64,000 nucleotides of DNA from Lophius americanus (lineage: Eukaryota; Chordata; Actinopteri; Lophiiformes; Lophiidae): assembly GCA_037951165.1 (NCBI GenBank), contig JBBDHG010000014.1:4931001-4995000 (forward strand), given 5' to 3'. Shown here piece after piece: positions 43,101-47,280 of the stretch. How positions within the stretch are numbered: the stretch's first letter is position 1; each line of letters starts with the position of its first letter. The translations under genes were made by a program, and so were the position numbers. Under the pieces are notes generated by a model. It worked only from the letters and a program-made list of their open reading frames with translations. It was not told where the DNA came from and searched no databases.

Positions 43101-43255
43101 AAGCAACTTGTCAGTTAACAAATCCAGCAACCAAGGGCAATAAGCCCACTGAGAAAATAAAGATGGGCAATAAGAAACTGGGACATACCCTTAAACTCAC
43201 CTGCACGGATGCAAGGCACCAGCAGAGCTGCCAGAAATAAGGCACACGTCTTCAT
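2745..43255 (-). CDS. cemip: CEMIP (KIAA1199) orthologue, N-terminal 16 coding exons; gene runs off the low edge
   Basis: CEMIP proteins are secreted or ER-routed factors that bind hyaluronan and are needed for its depolymerisation. Sixteen minus-strand exons (listed separately) join with matching phases into about 748 residues without a stop; the human protein is about 1361 residues, so roughly 55% is here. In order: a signal peptide (residues 1-18), a G8 domain (about 33-155), a GG/ILEI-like region (about 165-305), then the parallel beta-helix part, including the highly conserved YPIHFHMNGDVDERGGYDPP in exon 12. N-glycosylation sequons are visible in exons 3 (NLT), 4 (NKT), 7 (NYT), 9 (NQT) and 10 (NSS). 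The paralogue CEMIP2/TMEM2 has an N-terminal transmembrane anchor; the cleavable-looking signal peptide here favours CEMIP. Introns range from about 250 bp to 10.5 kb and are full of transposon debris. The promoter, 5' UTR and 3' exons were not identified. The family call is recognised from memory, not from a search. Confidence 0.93.
3530..3658 (-). CDS. cemip: cemip coding exon 15
   Basis: Acceptor TTCATCAG, donor GTGAGT; phase 0 to 0; 43 codons (residues 678-720). It encodes ETGFWFLFHHVPTGPSEGLY, then SPGKTEHTPMGKFLNNRAHS and NYR. The GFWF.FHHVPTGPS and NNRAHSNYR blocks are conserved in CEMIP and TMEM2. Confidence 0.96.
4250..5060 (+). mobile_element. LINE reverse transcriptase 3' fragment (CR1/L2-group)
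   Basis: Broken frames read LTNRPQNVRVGNRTSSTLNL, then VLSPALFTLFTDY and TFAEDTTLVGLE (the catalytic FADD box altered to FAED), followed by RLFFLRKLKYTQLPSQLLVN and a terminal KRYRTIRTHTRRLREHFFPR. The order matches RT motifs 4-7 and the C-terminus of teleost non-LTR elements. It sits in cemip intron 14, antisense, and is non-functional. Confidence 0.8.
5382..5451 (-). CDS. cemip: cemip coding exon 14
   Basis: A small exon too short to show as an open frame. Acceptor CTTTTGTAG, donor GTCAGT; phase 2 to 0; 23 full codons (residues 654-677). It reads ATSTFWIANPNNNLVNCAAA then GSE. The STFW.ANPNNN..NCAAAGSE block is diagnostic. It is separated from exon 13 by a 9.1 kb intron filled with LINE and other repeat debris. 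Confidence 0.95.
5650..6440 (+). mobile_element. Rex3-like LINE, endonuclease part
   Basis: The frame AFVSKNSSEYPGFLESMDGV near 6230, followed by a frameshifted GGPGLGG.ICPI near 6370, matches the endonuclease region of the common teleost LINE whose 3' end lies at 6600-7125. Upstream DNA (5650-6200) has the layout of that element's 5' region but is much eroded. A short SINE/MITE-like insert separates the two halves, and the RT core is missing. It lies in cemip intron 13. Confidence 0.65.
6428..6584 (+). mobile_element. short element with TGGTAAATGGACT ends
   Basis: Starts with ATGGTAAATGGACT and ends with AGTCCATTTACCAT, an inverted pair of 14 bases. It contains the module GAGCAGACTAGAAAAGCCC, also seen near 47240, 50570 and 62990. 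It is inserted inside a LINE, so it is younger than that LINE. The class (SINE tail or foldback MITE) is not certain. Confidence 0.6.
6600..7125 (+). mobile_element. Rex3-like LINE, 3' end with GGATG tail
   Basis: The frame YVPALTYGHDLWVEIERTRS near 6870, plus RMTGLRLKDEEELGS, is the conserved RT C-terminal region of Rex3-like (RTE-clade) elements. The 3' end reads AGGAAAATGGATGGGTGGAT, the expected GATG-type tail. It is a decayed antisense insertion in cemip intron 13. Confidence 0.75.
7126..8060. other. AT-rich intron, nothing recognised
   Basis: Part of cemip intron 13. Only short frames and AT-rich unique-looking sequence; no exon of the gene belongs here because the phases of exons 13 and 14 already match. 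Confidence 0.5.
8061..8115. repeat. 20-bp inverted repeat with 15-nt loop
   Basis: The left arm TGCTAAATAACTTGACGCTA pairs with the right arm at 8096-8115 with one mismatch (19/20). Nine bases further on is a perfect 16-bp palindrome, GCTAGCTGCAGCTAGC, at 8124-8139. No coding potential. Confidence 0.85.
8140..11150. other. AT-rich intron, nothing recognised
   Basis: Continuation of cemip intron 13. Low-complexity A/T stretches, short frames, and a slightly GC-richer patch at 9950-10100. I recognise neither an exon nor a transposon domain. The sequence around 10900-11040 has the texture of an eroded MITE but without clear ends. Confidence 0.45.
11160..12440 (+). mobile_element. RTE-like LINE, reverse transcriptase to C-terminus
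   Basis: Frameshifted frames follow the RTE (BovB/Expander-type) order: LTRLFNSILESERMPKE near 11290; the block corresponding to CVFVDLEKAYDRVPREE, degraded, near 11590; VICDRRVAARVKA near 12000; and VGPALLYGLEMVALTKIQES then ELEVAEMKMLRFSLGV near 12060-12165. Several stops and frameshifts make it dead. It lies in intron 13, antisense to cemip. Confidence 0.8.
12690..13090. repeat. degenerate interspersed repeat, two partial units
   Basis: The motif TCTTC.CACTAAGGT.TATGT followed by TATAAAATTTGA occurs twice, near 12700 and 12990. It is accompanied by GATTCATATGCACCAAATTT, a motif shared with the tandem repeat at 54380-55060. A run of about 18 A lies near 12791. The class is unknown. Confidence 0.5.
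13640..14460 (-). mobile_element. decayed Tc1-like transposon
   Basis: Read on the minus strand, fragments of a Tc1/mariner-type transposase common in teleosts can be followed: the region around 14340-14420 (head, VSETGSMRG-like), 14200-14290 (FFTDESRFTLS-like block) and 14090-14160 (GGL-type block). It is riddled with stops. It is related to the fragments at 36030-36480, 40640-41100 and 47395-47680, and sits about 130 bp below exon 13. Confidence 0.65.
14589..14794 (-). CDS. cemip: cemip coding exon 13
   Basis: Acceptor CTCCTAG, donor GTAAGA; phase 0 to 2; 68 full codons (residues 586-653). It reads IKNVVGYDTLGHCFFTEDGP, then EERNTFDHCLGLMVRAGTLL and PSDRDSKMCRDITEGAYPGY. These are near-invariant family blocks. 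Confidence 0.97.
14886..15095 (-). CDS. cemip: cemip coding exon 12 (parallel beta-helix)
   Basis: Acceptor TTATTATCAG, donor GTTAGT; phase 0 to 0; exactly 70 codons (residues 516-585). It contains GVELHHMGQQTMGHYPIHFH, GDVDERGGYDPPTFVSDVSI and SIHHSFSRCITIHASNGLL, the most conserved stretch of the CEMIP/TMEM2 family. Confidence 0.97.
15873..16042 (-). CDS. cemip: cemip coding exon 11
   Basis: Acceptor GGAAACAG, donor GTATGC; phase 1 to 0; 56 full codons (residues ~459-515). It encodes KPQFIHMGEEIDGVDIRAEV, GLLSRNILVRGEME and NEACKFFDFDTFGGHLK. The acceptor lacks a normal pyrimidine tract and sits about 40 bp from a long TG repeat (see findings). Its length of 170 nt is not a multiple of three, so skipping it would shift the frame. 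Confidence 0.94.
16066..16150. repeat. CA/TG microsatellite
   Basis: About 27 near-pure CA dinucleotides at 16081-16128, followed by an interrupted block to 16150, preceded by CA-rich sequence from 16060. On the transcribed (minus) strand this is a TG tract starting about 40 nt upstream of the exon 11 acceptor. Open frames across it are artefacts of the repeat. Confidence 0.97.
16575..18185 (-). mobile_element. L2-like LINE, 3' half, long open RT frame
   Basis: The best preserved LINE in the window, with a 253-codon frame at 16914-17675. It contains SLLILLDLSAAFDTVDHGIL (RT motif 3), then LKLWMKNNFLQLN-like, NLGVRFDPQLTFESHIKHIC, RLDYCNALLIGIPDKSLQRL and VLHSLHWLPISTRIDYKMSL, but lacks the catalytic YADD block between LTDRADRA and LSTLRACLEEIK. 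That span is replaced by a serine-rich run, so it is inactive. The 3' tail ends near 16578 in an ATT-rich run. It lies in cemip intron 10, sense orientation, and is the same family as 850-2640. Confidence 0.9.
18180..18240. repeat. short imperfect tandem repeat (AATACACC)
   Basis: Repeated AATACACC/AATACCCC units, e.g. CCAATACACCTTACA twice, at the upstream end of the L2 LINE. Confidence 0.7.
18241..19150. other. intron sequence, nothing recognised
   Basis: Part of cemip intron 10. Short frames only; no transposon domain recognised. Confidence 0.45.
19150..19560 (-). mobile_element. hAT-like transposase C-terminal remnant
   Basis: The minus-strand frame ends with CKNSFSTLKNVFSGHKRSMS. After a one-base frameshift it continues as MARHAQLVQLAVEEDLIKIC and KTNWKEILRKYH. 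The SFSTLK...R dimerisation motif followed by L..LA.E.DL is typical of hAT transposases. It is broken and truncated. Confidence 0.65.
19561..20840. other. intron sequence, nothing recognised
   Basis: Part of cemip intron 10, AT-rich, with short frames only. Confidence 0.45.
20845..21110 (+). mobile_element. MITE family M, 5' half copy
   Basis: Begins with AGGTGGGTTTACATGGACAG and runs through CATCTAATCGGAAAG, GCATGTAAACGCTGTATC and GCGCATGCCTAGCGTCGTGA, then leaves the family consensus at GTGACGTA. Related copies: 28868-29469 (minus), 35374-36026, 41835-42478 and 59709-60149. Confidence 0.8.
21330..22320 (-). mobile_element. LINE/retroelement remnant with KPRKCRS motif
   Basis: The minus-strand frame contains MKFKPRKCRSISIVKGEITD, KSLGQWYDGKF and INKTLLPGKLMLWCLQFGIL. 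These correspond to the post-catalytic region of a retroelement RT that occurs in many copies in fish. A second frame at 22058-22306 is lysine/arginine-rich (KSRRLQEIQRLIKERRDLRK) and corresponds to an upstream linker. Both are disrupted; the clade is not certain. Confidence 0.6.
22321..23400. other. intron sequence, probably upstream part of the same retroelement
   Basis: Part of cemip intron 10. Frames are fragmentary. The stretch to about 22930 may belong to the minus-strand retroelement; nothing is identifiable beyond it. Confidence 0.35.
23408..23960 (+). mobile_element. Tc1-like transposon, 5' half
   Basis: Opens with the terminal sequence ACACTACTCAAACAAATTAA, continues with the spacer (AGGAAGCAAAAGTGACTG) and then the N-terminal transposase region, where the minus-strand open frame at 23634-23891 is only a shadow. 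The plus strand keeps the helix-turn-helix layout (around 23710-23850) and ends near CAGCAGCCAGACTGGTATCT. There is no second terminus in the window. Inactive. Confidence 0.7.
24265..24394. repeat. three consecutive hairpins with shared GGGCGTAAC motif
   Basis: Hairpin 1: GCCCGTTTGGGCGTAAC at 24265-24281 pairs perfectly with 24288-24304, loop CAATAA. Hairpin 2: GTTTGGGCGTAAC at 24317-24329 pairs perfectly with 24336-24348, with the same CAATAA loop. Hairpin 3: a 21-nt arm at 24350-24370 pairs with 24374-24394 at 17/21, loop AAC. The first two are near-copies of each other. Confidence 0.97.
24395..25110. other. intron sequence, nothing recognised
   Basis: Part of cemip intron 10 between the hairpin locus and the palindromes at 25122. 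Short frames only. Confidence 0.45.
25122..25145. repeat. CRE-type TGACGTCA abutting a 16-bp palindrome
   Basis: TGACGTCA (25122-25129) is followed directly by the perfect palindrome GTCGCAATATTGCGAC (25130-25145). Both are self-complementary. TGACGTCA is the consensus CRE bound by CREB/ATF factors, but use as a regulatory site is only a possibility. Confidence 0.6.
25405..26165. mobile_element. probable non-autonomous DNA element with internal duplication
   Basis: GCTAGCTTTAG, then a CTCTGC run, TTCTTGAA...ATGTTC and GGTGATT occurs twice (25892-25965 and 26036-26150), so a ~145 bp unit is tandemly duplicated. The surrounding sequence resembles hAT-type non-autonomous elements of fish, but I cannot place its ends. 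Confidence 0.4.
26045..26125 (+). repeat. minisatellite, GCTCTGCTAGAGTTAGCC unit
   Basis: About four to five copies of an 18-bp unit (CTCTGCTAGAGTTAGCCG with small variants), inside the second copy of the duplicated block. Its sister block at 25892 has only one degenerate unit. Confidence 0.85.
26566..26757 (-). CDS. cemip: cemip coding exon 10
   Basis: Acceptor CCCACTGTAG, donor GTGAGG; phase 1 to 1; 63 full codons (residues ~395-458). Conserved blocks: WEPGDRIVVASTDYSMHQAE and LLPCPSCKSNQVKV, the beta-helix entry with a paired-cysteine motif. The upstream part (SISIDIMSNSSIIEL) is less conserved. Confidence 0.95.
26760..28330. other. cemip intron 9, nothing recognised
   Basis: Short frames only. 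A GGCCGGTC motif is repeated three times near 27660. AT-rich toward 28000-28200. Confidence 0.45.
28338..28485 (-). CDS. cemip: cemip coding exon 9
   Basis: Acceptor CTGTCCAG, donor GTAAGT; phase 0 to 1; 49 full codons (residues ~346-394). It contains HKYGKDYGVVCLNRDQAHGL then CHNYRVRFLCGKL, a cysteine-bearing block conserved across CEMIP and TMEM2 proteins, plus an NQT sequon. Confidence 0.93.
28500..28620. repeat. AT-rich simple repeat
   Basis: TATAT and AATAATAAT tracts just upstream of exon 9, bordering a SINE. Confidence 0.8.
28612..28846 (-). mobile_element. tRNA-derived SINE, degraded
   Basis: On the minus strand it begins GGGGGCGGGTTTAGCTAAGT (degenerate A box) and ends with the body GGATGGGTCAAATGCAGAGG, also found in the plus-strand SINE at 40157-40393. 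The B box is degraded. Confidence 0.75.
28868..29469 (-). mobile_element. MITE family M, near-full copy
   Basis: On the minus strand it starts with GGTGGGTTTACATGAACAAC and runs through the family body to AATTCGGAAAGGATTAATTT. It keeps the coding-like block LKEFNLFGRLDGGKLTSA (about 29100-29158) after a one-base frameshift. The far terminus is eroded. Confidence 0.85.
29470..30600. other. cemip intron 8, nothing recognised
   Basis: AT-rich with short frames; a slightly GC-richer patch at 29810-30170 has no identifiable domain. Confidence 0.45.
30607..30728 (-). CDS. cemip: cemip coding exon 8
   Basis: Acceptor GCATTTACAG, donor GTAAAT; phase 1 to 0; 40 full codons (residues ~305-345). It reads AEWTEWFDRDDERGSGDWEK, then LSDLLKAFPDRLCGSPLDIQ. 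The WTEWFD and DL.KA.P...C..P.DIQ blocks are typical of CEMIP. Confidence 0.93.
30730..31990. other. cemip intron 7, nothing recognised
   Basis: AT-rich unique-looking sequence. Only short frames. Confidence 0.45.
31995..32940. mobile_element. decayed Tc1-like transposon (second family)
   Basis: The left end ACTCAGACTGTATTCACTTT and the following GCTGCAGCCTTATGATAAAA, then the ACAAAGTGAAAACAGAATTT block, match the terminal region of a widespread fish Tc1-like element. Transposase debris on the minus strand follows (GTTGGATGGGGATC, CTGGCTGAGCCACTCAATAA, TTTCCTCCAGACATGATG), and the right end is eroded near 32900. It is internally deleted and dead. It lies in cemip intron 7. Confidence 0.7.
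33163..33258 (-). CDS. cemip: cemip coding exon 7
   Basis: Acceptor ATTTTCAG, donor GTAACA; phase 1 to 1; residues ~273-304. It encodes TQASSKAISTHIFRAGYGEN then YTITTRSQWVQ, with an NYT sequon. The intron between exons 7 and 6 is only 86 bp, the shortest in the gene. Confidence 0.9.
33345..33415 (-). CDS. cemip: cemip coding exon 6
   Basis: A short exon with a strong polypyrimidine acceptor (CTTTTTTTTTCAG) and donor GTGGGA; phase 2 to 1. It encodes HTWTFIVSKGDVSSVVEDHT and three more residues (~249-272), matching the family's HPWSF...KG...S.VED block. Supported mainly by phase continuity with exons 5 and 7. Confidence 0.9.
33755..34330 (+). mobile_element. RTE-like LINE RT fragment
   Basis: Plus-strand frames read RVPREEMWYCIW near 33770, MDRLSNVIRGYSPWKIIIAD near 33950 (catalytic ADD lost), and further decayed blocks (GGVVKMQ, RVEWMEMSFMSALLQA) in the RTE order. 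The 153-codon frame on the opposite strand is its shadow. It lies antisense in cemip intron 5. Confidence 0.65.
34490..34669 (-). CDS. cemip: cemip coding exon 5
   Basis: Acceptor CTCCTTACAG, donor GTATGC; phase 2 to 2; 59 full codons (residues ~189-248). In the correct phase it reads FDTYSSKNESRRLANYVDGV, then NDEGSNNLEDSAKRSLTRLG, with no stop. The GG/ILEI-like region follows the family pattern FDTY...NDEGS.NL.D. The longest open frame across this exon is a different, wrong frame, so ORF calling alone misses it. Confidence 0.92.
34720..35110 (+). mobile_element. RTE-like LINE RT fragment, second copy
   Basis: Contains PRKRTTDIENAR near 34780 and LHQGLTLSPFFFAMVISQVT then HEIIQESPG near 34980-35065, the conserved RT block before the catalytic box. 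Stops and frameshifts interrupt it. It begins 50 bp above exon 5, in intron 4. Confidence 0.7.
35374..36026 (+). mobile_element. MITE family M, near-full copy
   Basis: The left end AGGTGGGTTTACATGGGAGG and right end AAAAGTGGCCCATGTAAAT bound ~653 bp. The internal frame TSKQYRST, stop, ENNLLIATLKEFNIFGRL, YGRKLTSAV follows the family pattern. A local direct duplication (CTAATAAGGT twice, near 35890) is specific to this copy. Confidence 0.88.
36030..36480 (-). mobile_element. decayed Tc1-like transposon fragment
   Basis: On the minus strand it shows the post-catalytic Tc1-like region (GACCCACCACCAAATTGGTT, the reverse of the GGGSVMVWGG-type block) shared with 13640-14460. Heavily eroded. Confidence 0.55.
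36481..36645. repeat. (TA)n tract with regular TAGCTA interruptions
   Basis: About 165 bp of TATATA punctuated by AGCTA at intervals of roughly 8-30 bp. The whole tract is close to self-complementary. Confidence 0.95.
36910..37455 (+). mobile_element. RTE-like LINE 5' end and endonuclease domain
   Basis: The 5' leader carries the recognisable GGGAGGGTTGTGTCAGGAGG...CCGGATCGTTCGGGCCCGGG sequence of fish RTE elements, and the frame then reads RNMEGHIVVDFVKTMEMAMV, NMYFKKREEHRVMYKS and MQMDYILYRR, the endonuclease QxDYIL region. It ends in an A/G-rich run (GAAGAAGAAG) about 100 bp before exon 4. Confidence 0.8.
37549..37782 (-). CDS. cemip: cemip coding exon 4 (G8 end and GG-region start)
   Basis: Acceptor TTTTCAG, donor GTAAGG; phase 2 to 2; 77 full codons (residues ~111-188). 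Recognisable blocks are YIGVGTGGALEIHG, KKLSWTFLNKTL (an NKT sequon) and RSWGNRGIIIHVIDPKTGEV. It is among the longest and best conserved exons in the window. An RTE-type LINE fragment ends about 100 bp downstream, in intron 4. Confidence 0.95.
38159..38297 (-). CDS. cemip: cemip coding exon 3 (G8 domain)
   Basis: Acceptor CTGTAG, donor GTAAAG; phase 1 to 2; residues ~65-110. It contains ILLRTKHILIGNKGELHIGS, the G8 core with conserved glycines, and a potential N-glycosylation site in GNLTISLFG. Confidence 0.93.
38619..38664. repeat. perfect 21-bp inverted repeat, 4-nt loop
   Basis: Arms 38619-38639 and 38644-38664 are exact reverse complements, loop AAGG. The left arm begins CTACCTCTTAGTGTCC. 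It is located in the 566-bp intron 2 of cemip. Confidence 0.97.
38690..38760 (-). mobile_element. short Rex3-like LINE scrap
   Basis: GAGCCCACCCACGTTACGAA and GGAAGCTCATTTTGGTTGCT match the same LINE region seen near 44400-44450. Only ~70 bp remains. Confidence 0.5.
38864..39001 (-). CDS. cemip: cemip coding exon 2
   Basis: Acceptor CTCTTGCAG, donor GTAAAA. Phase 1 in, phase 1 out. It encodes residues ~19-64, from VCPDQEPGLQPW through HSIEILNG. This is the mature N-terminus and the start of the G8 domain; the CPDQ start and the PW-PGH spacing are characteristic of CEMIP. Confidence 0.92.
39632..39757. repeat. second cluster of three perfect hairpins
   Basis: A: CATACATATGGACATGTATG (39632-39651) pairs with 39657-39676, loop TTGTG. 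B: GCACAACAACATATG (39676-39690) pairs with 39693-39707, loop CA. C: AATTTAACAATGGTG (39720-39734) pairs with 39743-39757, loop of 8. All arms are exact. An extra AAACAATGGTG follows at 39760. It lies in cemip intron 1. Confidence 0.97.
40157..40393 (+). mobile_element. tRNA-derived SINE, well preserved
   Basis: The head has an intact RNA polymerase III A box (TGGCTCAGTGGG, 40162) and B box (GGTTCGAATCC, 40214). The tRNA-unrelated body contains CCTTGAGCAAGACCCTGAAT and GGATGGGTCAAATGCAGAG and ends near AATAAAGGATCTTTCTTC. It is a SINE rather than a tRNA gene because the tRNA acceptor stem does not close and the conserved body follows. It lies in cemip intron 1. Confidence 0.88.
40640..41100 (-). 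mobile_element. decayed Tc1-like transposon fragment
   Basis: On the minus strand, blocks correspond to VSETDSMRV (near 40985), the FFTDESRF-type block (CATGAATAAAACAGGGGACC near 40880) and the GG-type block (near 40770). Same family as 13640-14460. Confidence 0.6.
41835..42478 (+). mobile_element. MITE family M, full-length copy with longest open frame
   Basis: The left end AAGTGTGTTTACATGGACAG and right end GGAGAAAAGTGTCCTATGT bound ~640 bp. From 42119 an open frame begins MATSKQYRFASESDLFIATI, has a 4-codon duplication, then LKEFNRFGRFGEMSLLRM; it stays open to 42673, past the element end. The second half of the frame is not conserved as protein in other copies. It lies in cemip intron 1. 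Confidence 0.9.
43201..43255 (-). CDS. cemip: cemip coding exon 1 (signal peptide)
   Basis: Begins with ATG at 43255 (context AGAAAGATGA, purine at -3) and encodes MKTCALFLAALLVPCIRA plus one base of the next codon, then GTGAGT. This is a classic signal peptide: one basic residue, a hydrophobic core and small residues near the end. The frame is open for 33 codons upstream, including an in-frame ATG at 43354, but starting there would bury the signal peptide. A CAG at about 43334-43336 could be the acceptor of a 5' UTR/coding exon, so a non-coding first exon further upstream is possible. Confidence 0.85.
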
Positions 43256-43960
43256 CTTTCTAAGCCTGTCACAGCCAACTTCACACCTGACGCTCTCAAA
43301 GGTCGATTCAAATCTTCCAGTGGGCTTCTGAGGGAGTATGTGGACCAAGTTCAAAGATGGAGGTCACCAAAGGCGCCTACAATATCAAATTGAAATGCAG
43401 AGAACTCAGCAAGACATGTACAAAAAGGCAATTCAAAGGACTCTGGTGAACAAGAAAGGATGGTAGTCTGTCAAATTTCTTGGCAACAATGTGGAGTAGT
43501 CTTTTAGTCTTTCTGCTTTACTTTGATTTTAGCTTCATTTTCAAAGAGATAATGATAACAGATTATTTGACGCAGACCAGTGTAATGTAACATCATACTG
43601 CAGGCTTAATCGCACATAATGGACAGAAGAGATACTTTGAACTGCAAAATCCAGCTTTTCATCGAGATCATGTAAATTCTGACCCTAACATCAGTGATTC
43701 CTTTGGCAATGAAGTCTGTTGATTTTACTCCATAGCAACTGCTCCAAGGATAATAAATTTATCGAAAAATTGCCACATTGTGATGTCTCTACTGCAAAAG
43801 GCTTTTTATTTAAGTTTATTTTAAATGCTGCAAAACCTATAAAGTCATCAACATTTTATCCTCTCTTGTATATGCCAAAACAAACCTTTGTATAAAATTT
43901 CATGCAGATTCAAATCTGTTTGTTTGTGAACAAGATTACTGAAAATATCATGAATATCAT
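43256..43960. other. upstream of cemip start codon; nothing firmly recognised
   Basis: Presumed 5' UTR and flanking or intronic sequence. There is no GC-rich promoter, CpG island or clear TATA signal next to the start codon, which fits a separate upstream non-coding exon. Confidence 0.4.
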
Positions 43961-43964
43961 TTAA

Positions 43965-44880
43965 TCATAACCTCCTTTCTTTGCTGAGGTAAAGAGGAGA
44001 TACCTTACAACTAACGTAGTGTAATCGTTGCCACATTAAAGAAATAAGAAAAAGCGATGAAGAGAATTCAATAGACAGTGTTTTCTTCTTATCTTGGGTT
44101 GGTTCATGGTGGTAACAGACCAAAACGAATATTCCAAAGATCCCTAGCAATGCTCTCCAGCTAGATTCAGGGAAATCCTGGGAACTTCCCAGGCCAAACG
44201 AAATATATAGTGCGTCTGGCAACCACTGGGTCTGGGGTCTTCTCCTAGTTGGACTTGTCTGGAATACCTTCTAAAGGAGGTTTTCTGGAGGCAACCTATC
44301 GGATGCCCGAACCACCTCACCGGGCTCCTTTCTATTTGAAGGAGTAGAAGCTCAACTCTAAGCCCATTTTAGACGTTTGAACTCCTCACCTAATCTCCAT
44401 GTTGAGCCCAGCAACCCTAGGAAGGAAACTCATTTTAGCTGTTTGTATCCTTGATATTATTTTTAAAGTTGCCATCCTCTGCCCATGACCATAGATCAGA
44501 GTTGAAGATTAACCGGTAAATTAAGATAATTTATTTTTAAACTCAGCTATTTCACCCCATCAGCATTACTGATGATGTTGCACCAAACCCCCTGTCCATC
44601 TGACAGTCAATTATCCATCACTTGCGAACAACACATCAAGATACATGAACTCACTTATTCCTGAAATGGACAGTCCACAGTTTTCTGGTAGAGAACCATG
44701 ACCTCAGATTTGGACGTGCTGACTCTCATGCCAGCCACTTCACACTCGGCTGCAAAGCGATCCAGTGCACACAGAGGATCAAAGACAGATGAGGCTAGCA
44801 GAACCACATAATTTGCAAACAGCAGAAATGCAATTCTGAGCTTCCCAAACCCCACACTCTCCTAACCTCGATGGATGGTC
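43965..44880 (-). mobile_element. Rex3-like LINE fragment (RT and C-terminus)
   Basis: The minus-strand frame includes KLRIAFLLFANYVVLLASSV, LCALDRFAAECEVAGM and RVSTSKSEVMVL; the catalytic FADD is changed to FANY. Below it are eroded C-terminal blocks down to the region of the minus frame MPDALYISFGLGSSQDFPES. Same family as 5650-7125. Confidence 0.75.
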
Positions 44881-45214
44881 ATGAACTGTTGCTTAACCAG
44901 CAAGTTGAGCTACAACTCGCTGGCCTTTTAAGAGTGTGGTCTTAGGTGTGTCTGTGACACGTATTATAGGTGTTGTACCTTGTTATTATATGTGTACGCA
45001 TGAAAGTATGCTGGAGCACCTCCATCCTGTTATAATTGCAATTTTGGTGTCACTTAGAGAAACTCAGTAGTAAGGCTGTGTAATTTTAGTGGCTGTTAAA
45101 ATTTAAAAAACCTGTTCTCTGCTTCAGAGTTGGTTGGTAATATGGCTGAGAAGCCAGGGAGCTAACATCACATAGCACAGGCAGAAACAGAATAGCAATT
45201 TCTTATCACTCCTT

Positions 45215-46110
45215 ATCTCCTTCTTCCCAACTGAAGGACATCACAAGCCTCCTGCTGGACCCCCTGCAGTCTGCCTACCGGTCAAACATGTCAGTGGATG
45301 ATGCAGTCAACACAGGACTGTCCTTCATCATGCAACATCTTGACTCTCCAGGGACATAAGCAAGGATCCTTTTTGTGGACTTCAGTTCAGCGTTCAACAC
45401 CATCATACCAGGAATACTCTGCTCCAAACTTCTGAAGCTCGCCGTACCGTTCCAGGGAACTACAATCTCTCATGGCCCTTAAGTGGACATCCAACACAGA
45501 CACAATAATCATCTGCTCATCCATCACTGTTTGGTTTGGATCTGGTACCAAACAGGTCAGGATCAGAATACAACGGACAATTAGATCTGCAGAAAAAATC
45601 ATCGGGTCCAACCTGCCCTCAATCCAGGACTTATATTCTTCCGGAGTCAGGAAACAGGCAGGAAAGATCACTGCAGACCCATCACACCCAGAACTTCTCC
45701 CCTCTGACAGGCGCTACAGAACACTGTTCGCCAAAACTGCCAAACACAAGAACAGTTTCTATCCACAGACCATCAACCTGACAAACAATCAAACCAGTGT
45801 CAGTGTTGTACAATAACCTGGTTCCCCCGATTACACAATAACTAAGCCAGCTGTCATTACTCTGACAACTTTGCACTGTCGTATATATTTATTTATACAA
45901 ATTAATACATATATATTTAAATGTATATAGCCTGAACACAAGAACATTTCCATTTGTTTATAGCTTGTATATATGTTTATTGCCTTGTCCATTTCATTTA
46001 AAATTATTTATATGACGTTTGTACTGTGAGAGCTCAGTTAACCGGAGTCAAATTCCTTGTATGCATATATATGGCCAATAAAGCTGATTCTGATTCTGAT
46101 TCATCTTTGG
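45215..46110 (+). mobile_element. CR1/L2-group LINE, internally deleted, GATTCT tail
   Basis: Frames: DITSLLLDPLQSAYRSNMSV, RILFVDFSSAFNTIIPGILC (RT motif 3), then a jump to SITVWFGSGTKQVRIRIQRT and SAEKIIGSNLPSIQDLYSSG, ending in KNSFYPQTI. The 3' end reads GCCAATAAAGCTGATTCTGA followed by TTCTGATTC repeats, a typical tail of a teleost LINE. The core RT with the catalytic box is deleted. Confidence 0.85.
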
Positions 46111-47160
46111 TCATAGCACTAACATTCACTGATCTTTAGCCTCCCTCATAACATTTGTTGTAGTATCTTCAGTTTAACAAGCTAAGATATGTTGTTAGGT
46201 TCTTCCCCGTTTCTCAGATTTCTATAGAGGAGGTCGTCAGTGGCAAATGGTTCAAAGATAGACTCATAGCTTAGCAAAGCTTTGTAATGAATTTCAATGG
46301 AAGATGATGAAAAATTTTTTAGGAATTCTGATCTGAAGTTTAGACTGATGTCCCATTGTCAAAAATCCGACCTGTATCTGGTTTAGGACCACATACGCAA
46401 GTGGTCAGAATTGGAAAAGACCAGATTCAAAGTGGCTTGCGCTGGTCAAACTGCCATGAAAAAGTCAGATATGAGCAAAACATCTGGGCCTATGACTGGG
46501 TATTTAATGGAAAATTAATCAAAAAAGACGCTTTGAATCGCTAACAGACGTAATTTTTCCCTTGTCGGTTATTTCGGTTTTATTTCTGTTGTTTTCCCAA
46601 CTGTATCTGCGTTCATGTACTGTCCCCTTAAAAACATACTACCAAGTGTGTAGTTATGTGACTCCATCCTGTCCAGTACTCAACATGGAATGCAACATGA
46701 AGGAGAATTCAAACACCGAGCCAACTGAGCAACGCGAGTAGCTTGTACCAAAGAAAAATGCTGTGTCCGTTATTTGGACTCATTTTGCGTTGGAAATGAG
46801 TACACAGAACCTGAGAAATAAGCTTTCTGCGTGGGACCTCGGGGAAGACAAACTCATGGCCATTACGACATGCTAATTCACATTAATCTAACAGCCACAA
46901 TGCTATAGTATTCAATAATCTAAATGGGGGTATCTGGGTGGTGACTGGTTGCTGTAATCATTCTGTGTTTGTCAGTTTGCGTCATAAATGATTATGTCTG
47001 AATTTGTCCTCATCTATCATGTTGTTGTATGTTCCTTGTTTTGGTCACCCACAAAATAATTTTTCATTAATCATAATTGAGTAAAAAGTTCTGTATAAAA
47101 AAGTTATTTTTATATGTCGAAGCACCCTTGAGCAAAATACGGAACCCAAGTTGCTCCTAT
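46111..47160. other. nothing firmly recognised; possible MITE scrap
   Basis: 46320-46500 has the feel of an eroded non-autonomous element (CCGACCTGTATCTGG...GGACCACATACGCAAGTGGT). No gene seen. Confidence 0.35.
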
Positions 47161-47164
47161 GTCA

Positions 47165-47280
47165 TTAATTTATGAACGGTTGTTGGAATGGGTGAATTTG
47201 GACTAATGTTTTAAAAGTGCTCTGAATAGTCAAGCAGACTAAAAAAGCGCTATATAAGTACAGTCTATTTATCATTTATT
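47165..47280 (+). mobile_element. SINE/MITE tail fragment
   Basis: AGCAGACTAAAAAAGCGCTA followed by TATAAGTACAGTCTATTTAT, the module also found at 6550, 50560 and 62990. Confidence 0.7.

Noticed and set aside
2745..43255. assignment to CEMIP2/TMEM2 instead of CEMIP
   Set aside because: The families share the beta-helix blocks, but the first exon encodes a signal peptide rather than a cytoplasmic tail with a transmembrane anchor, and the mature N-terminus begins CPDQ as in CEMIP.
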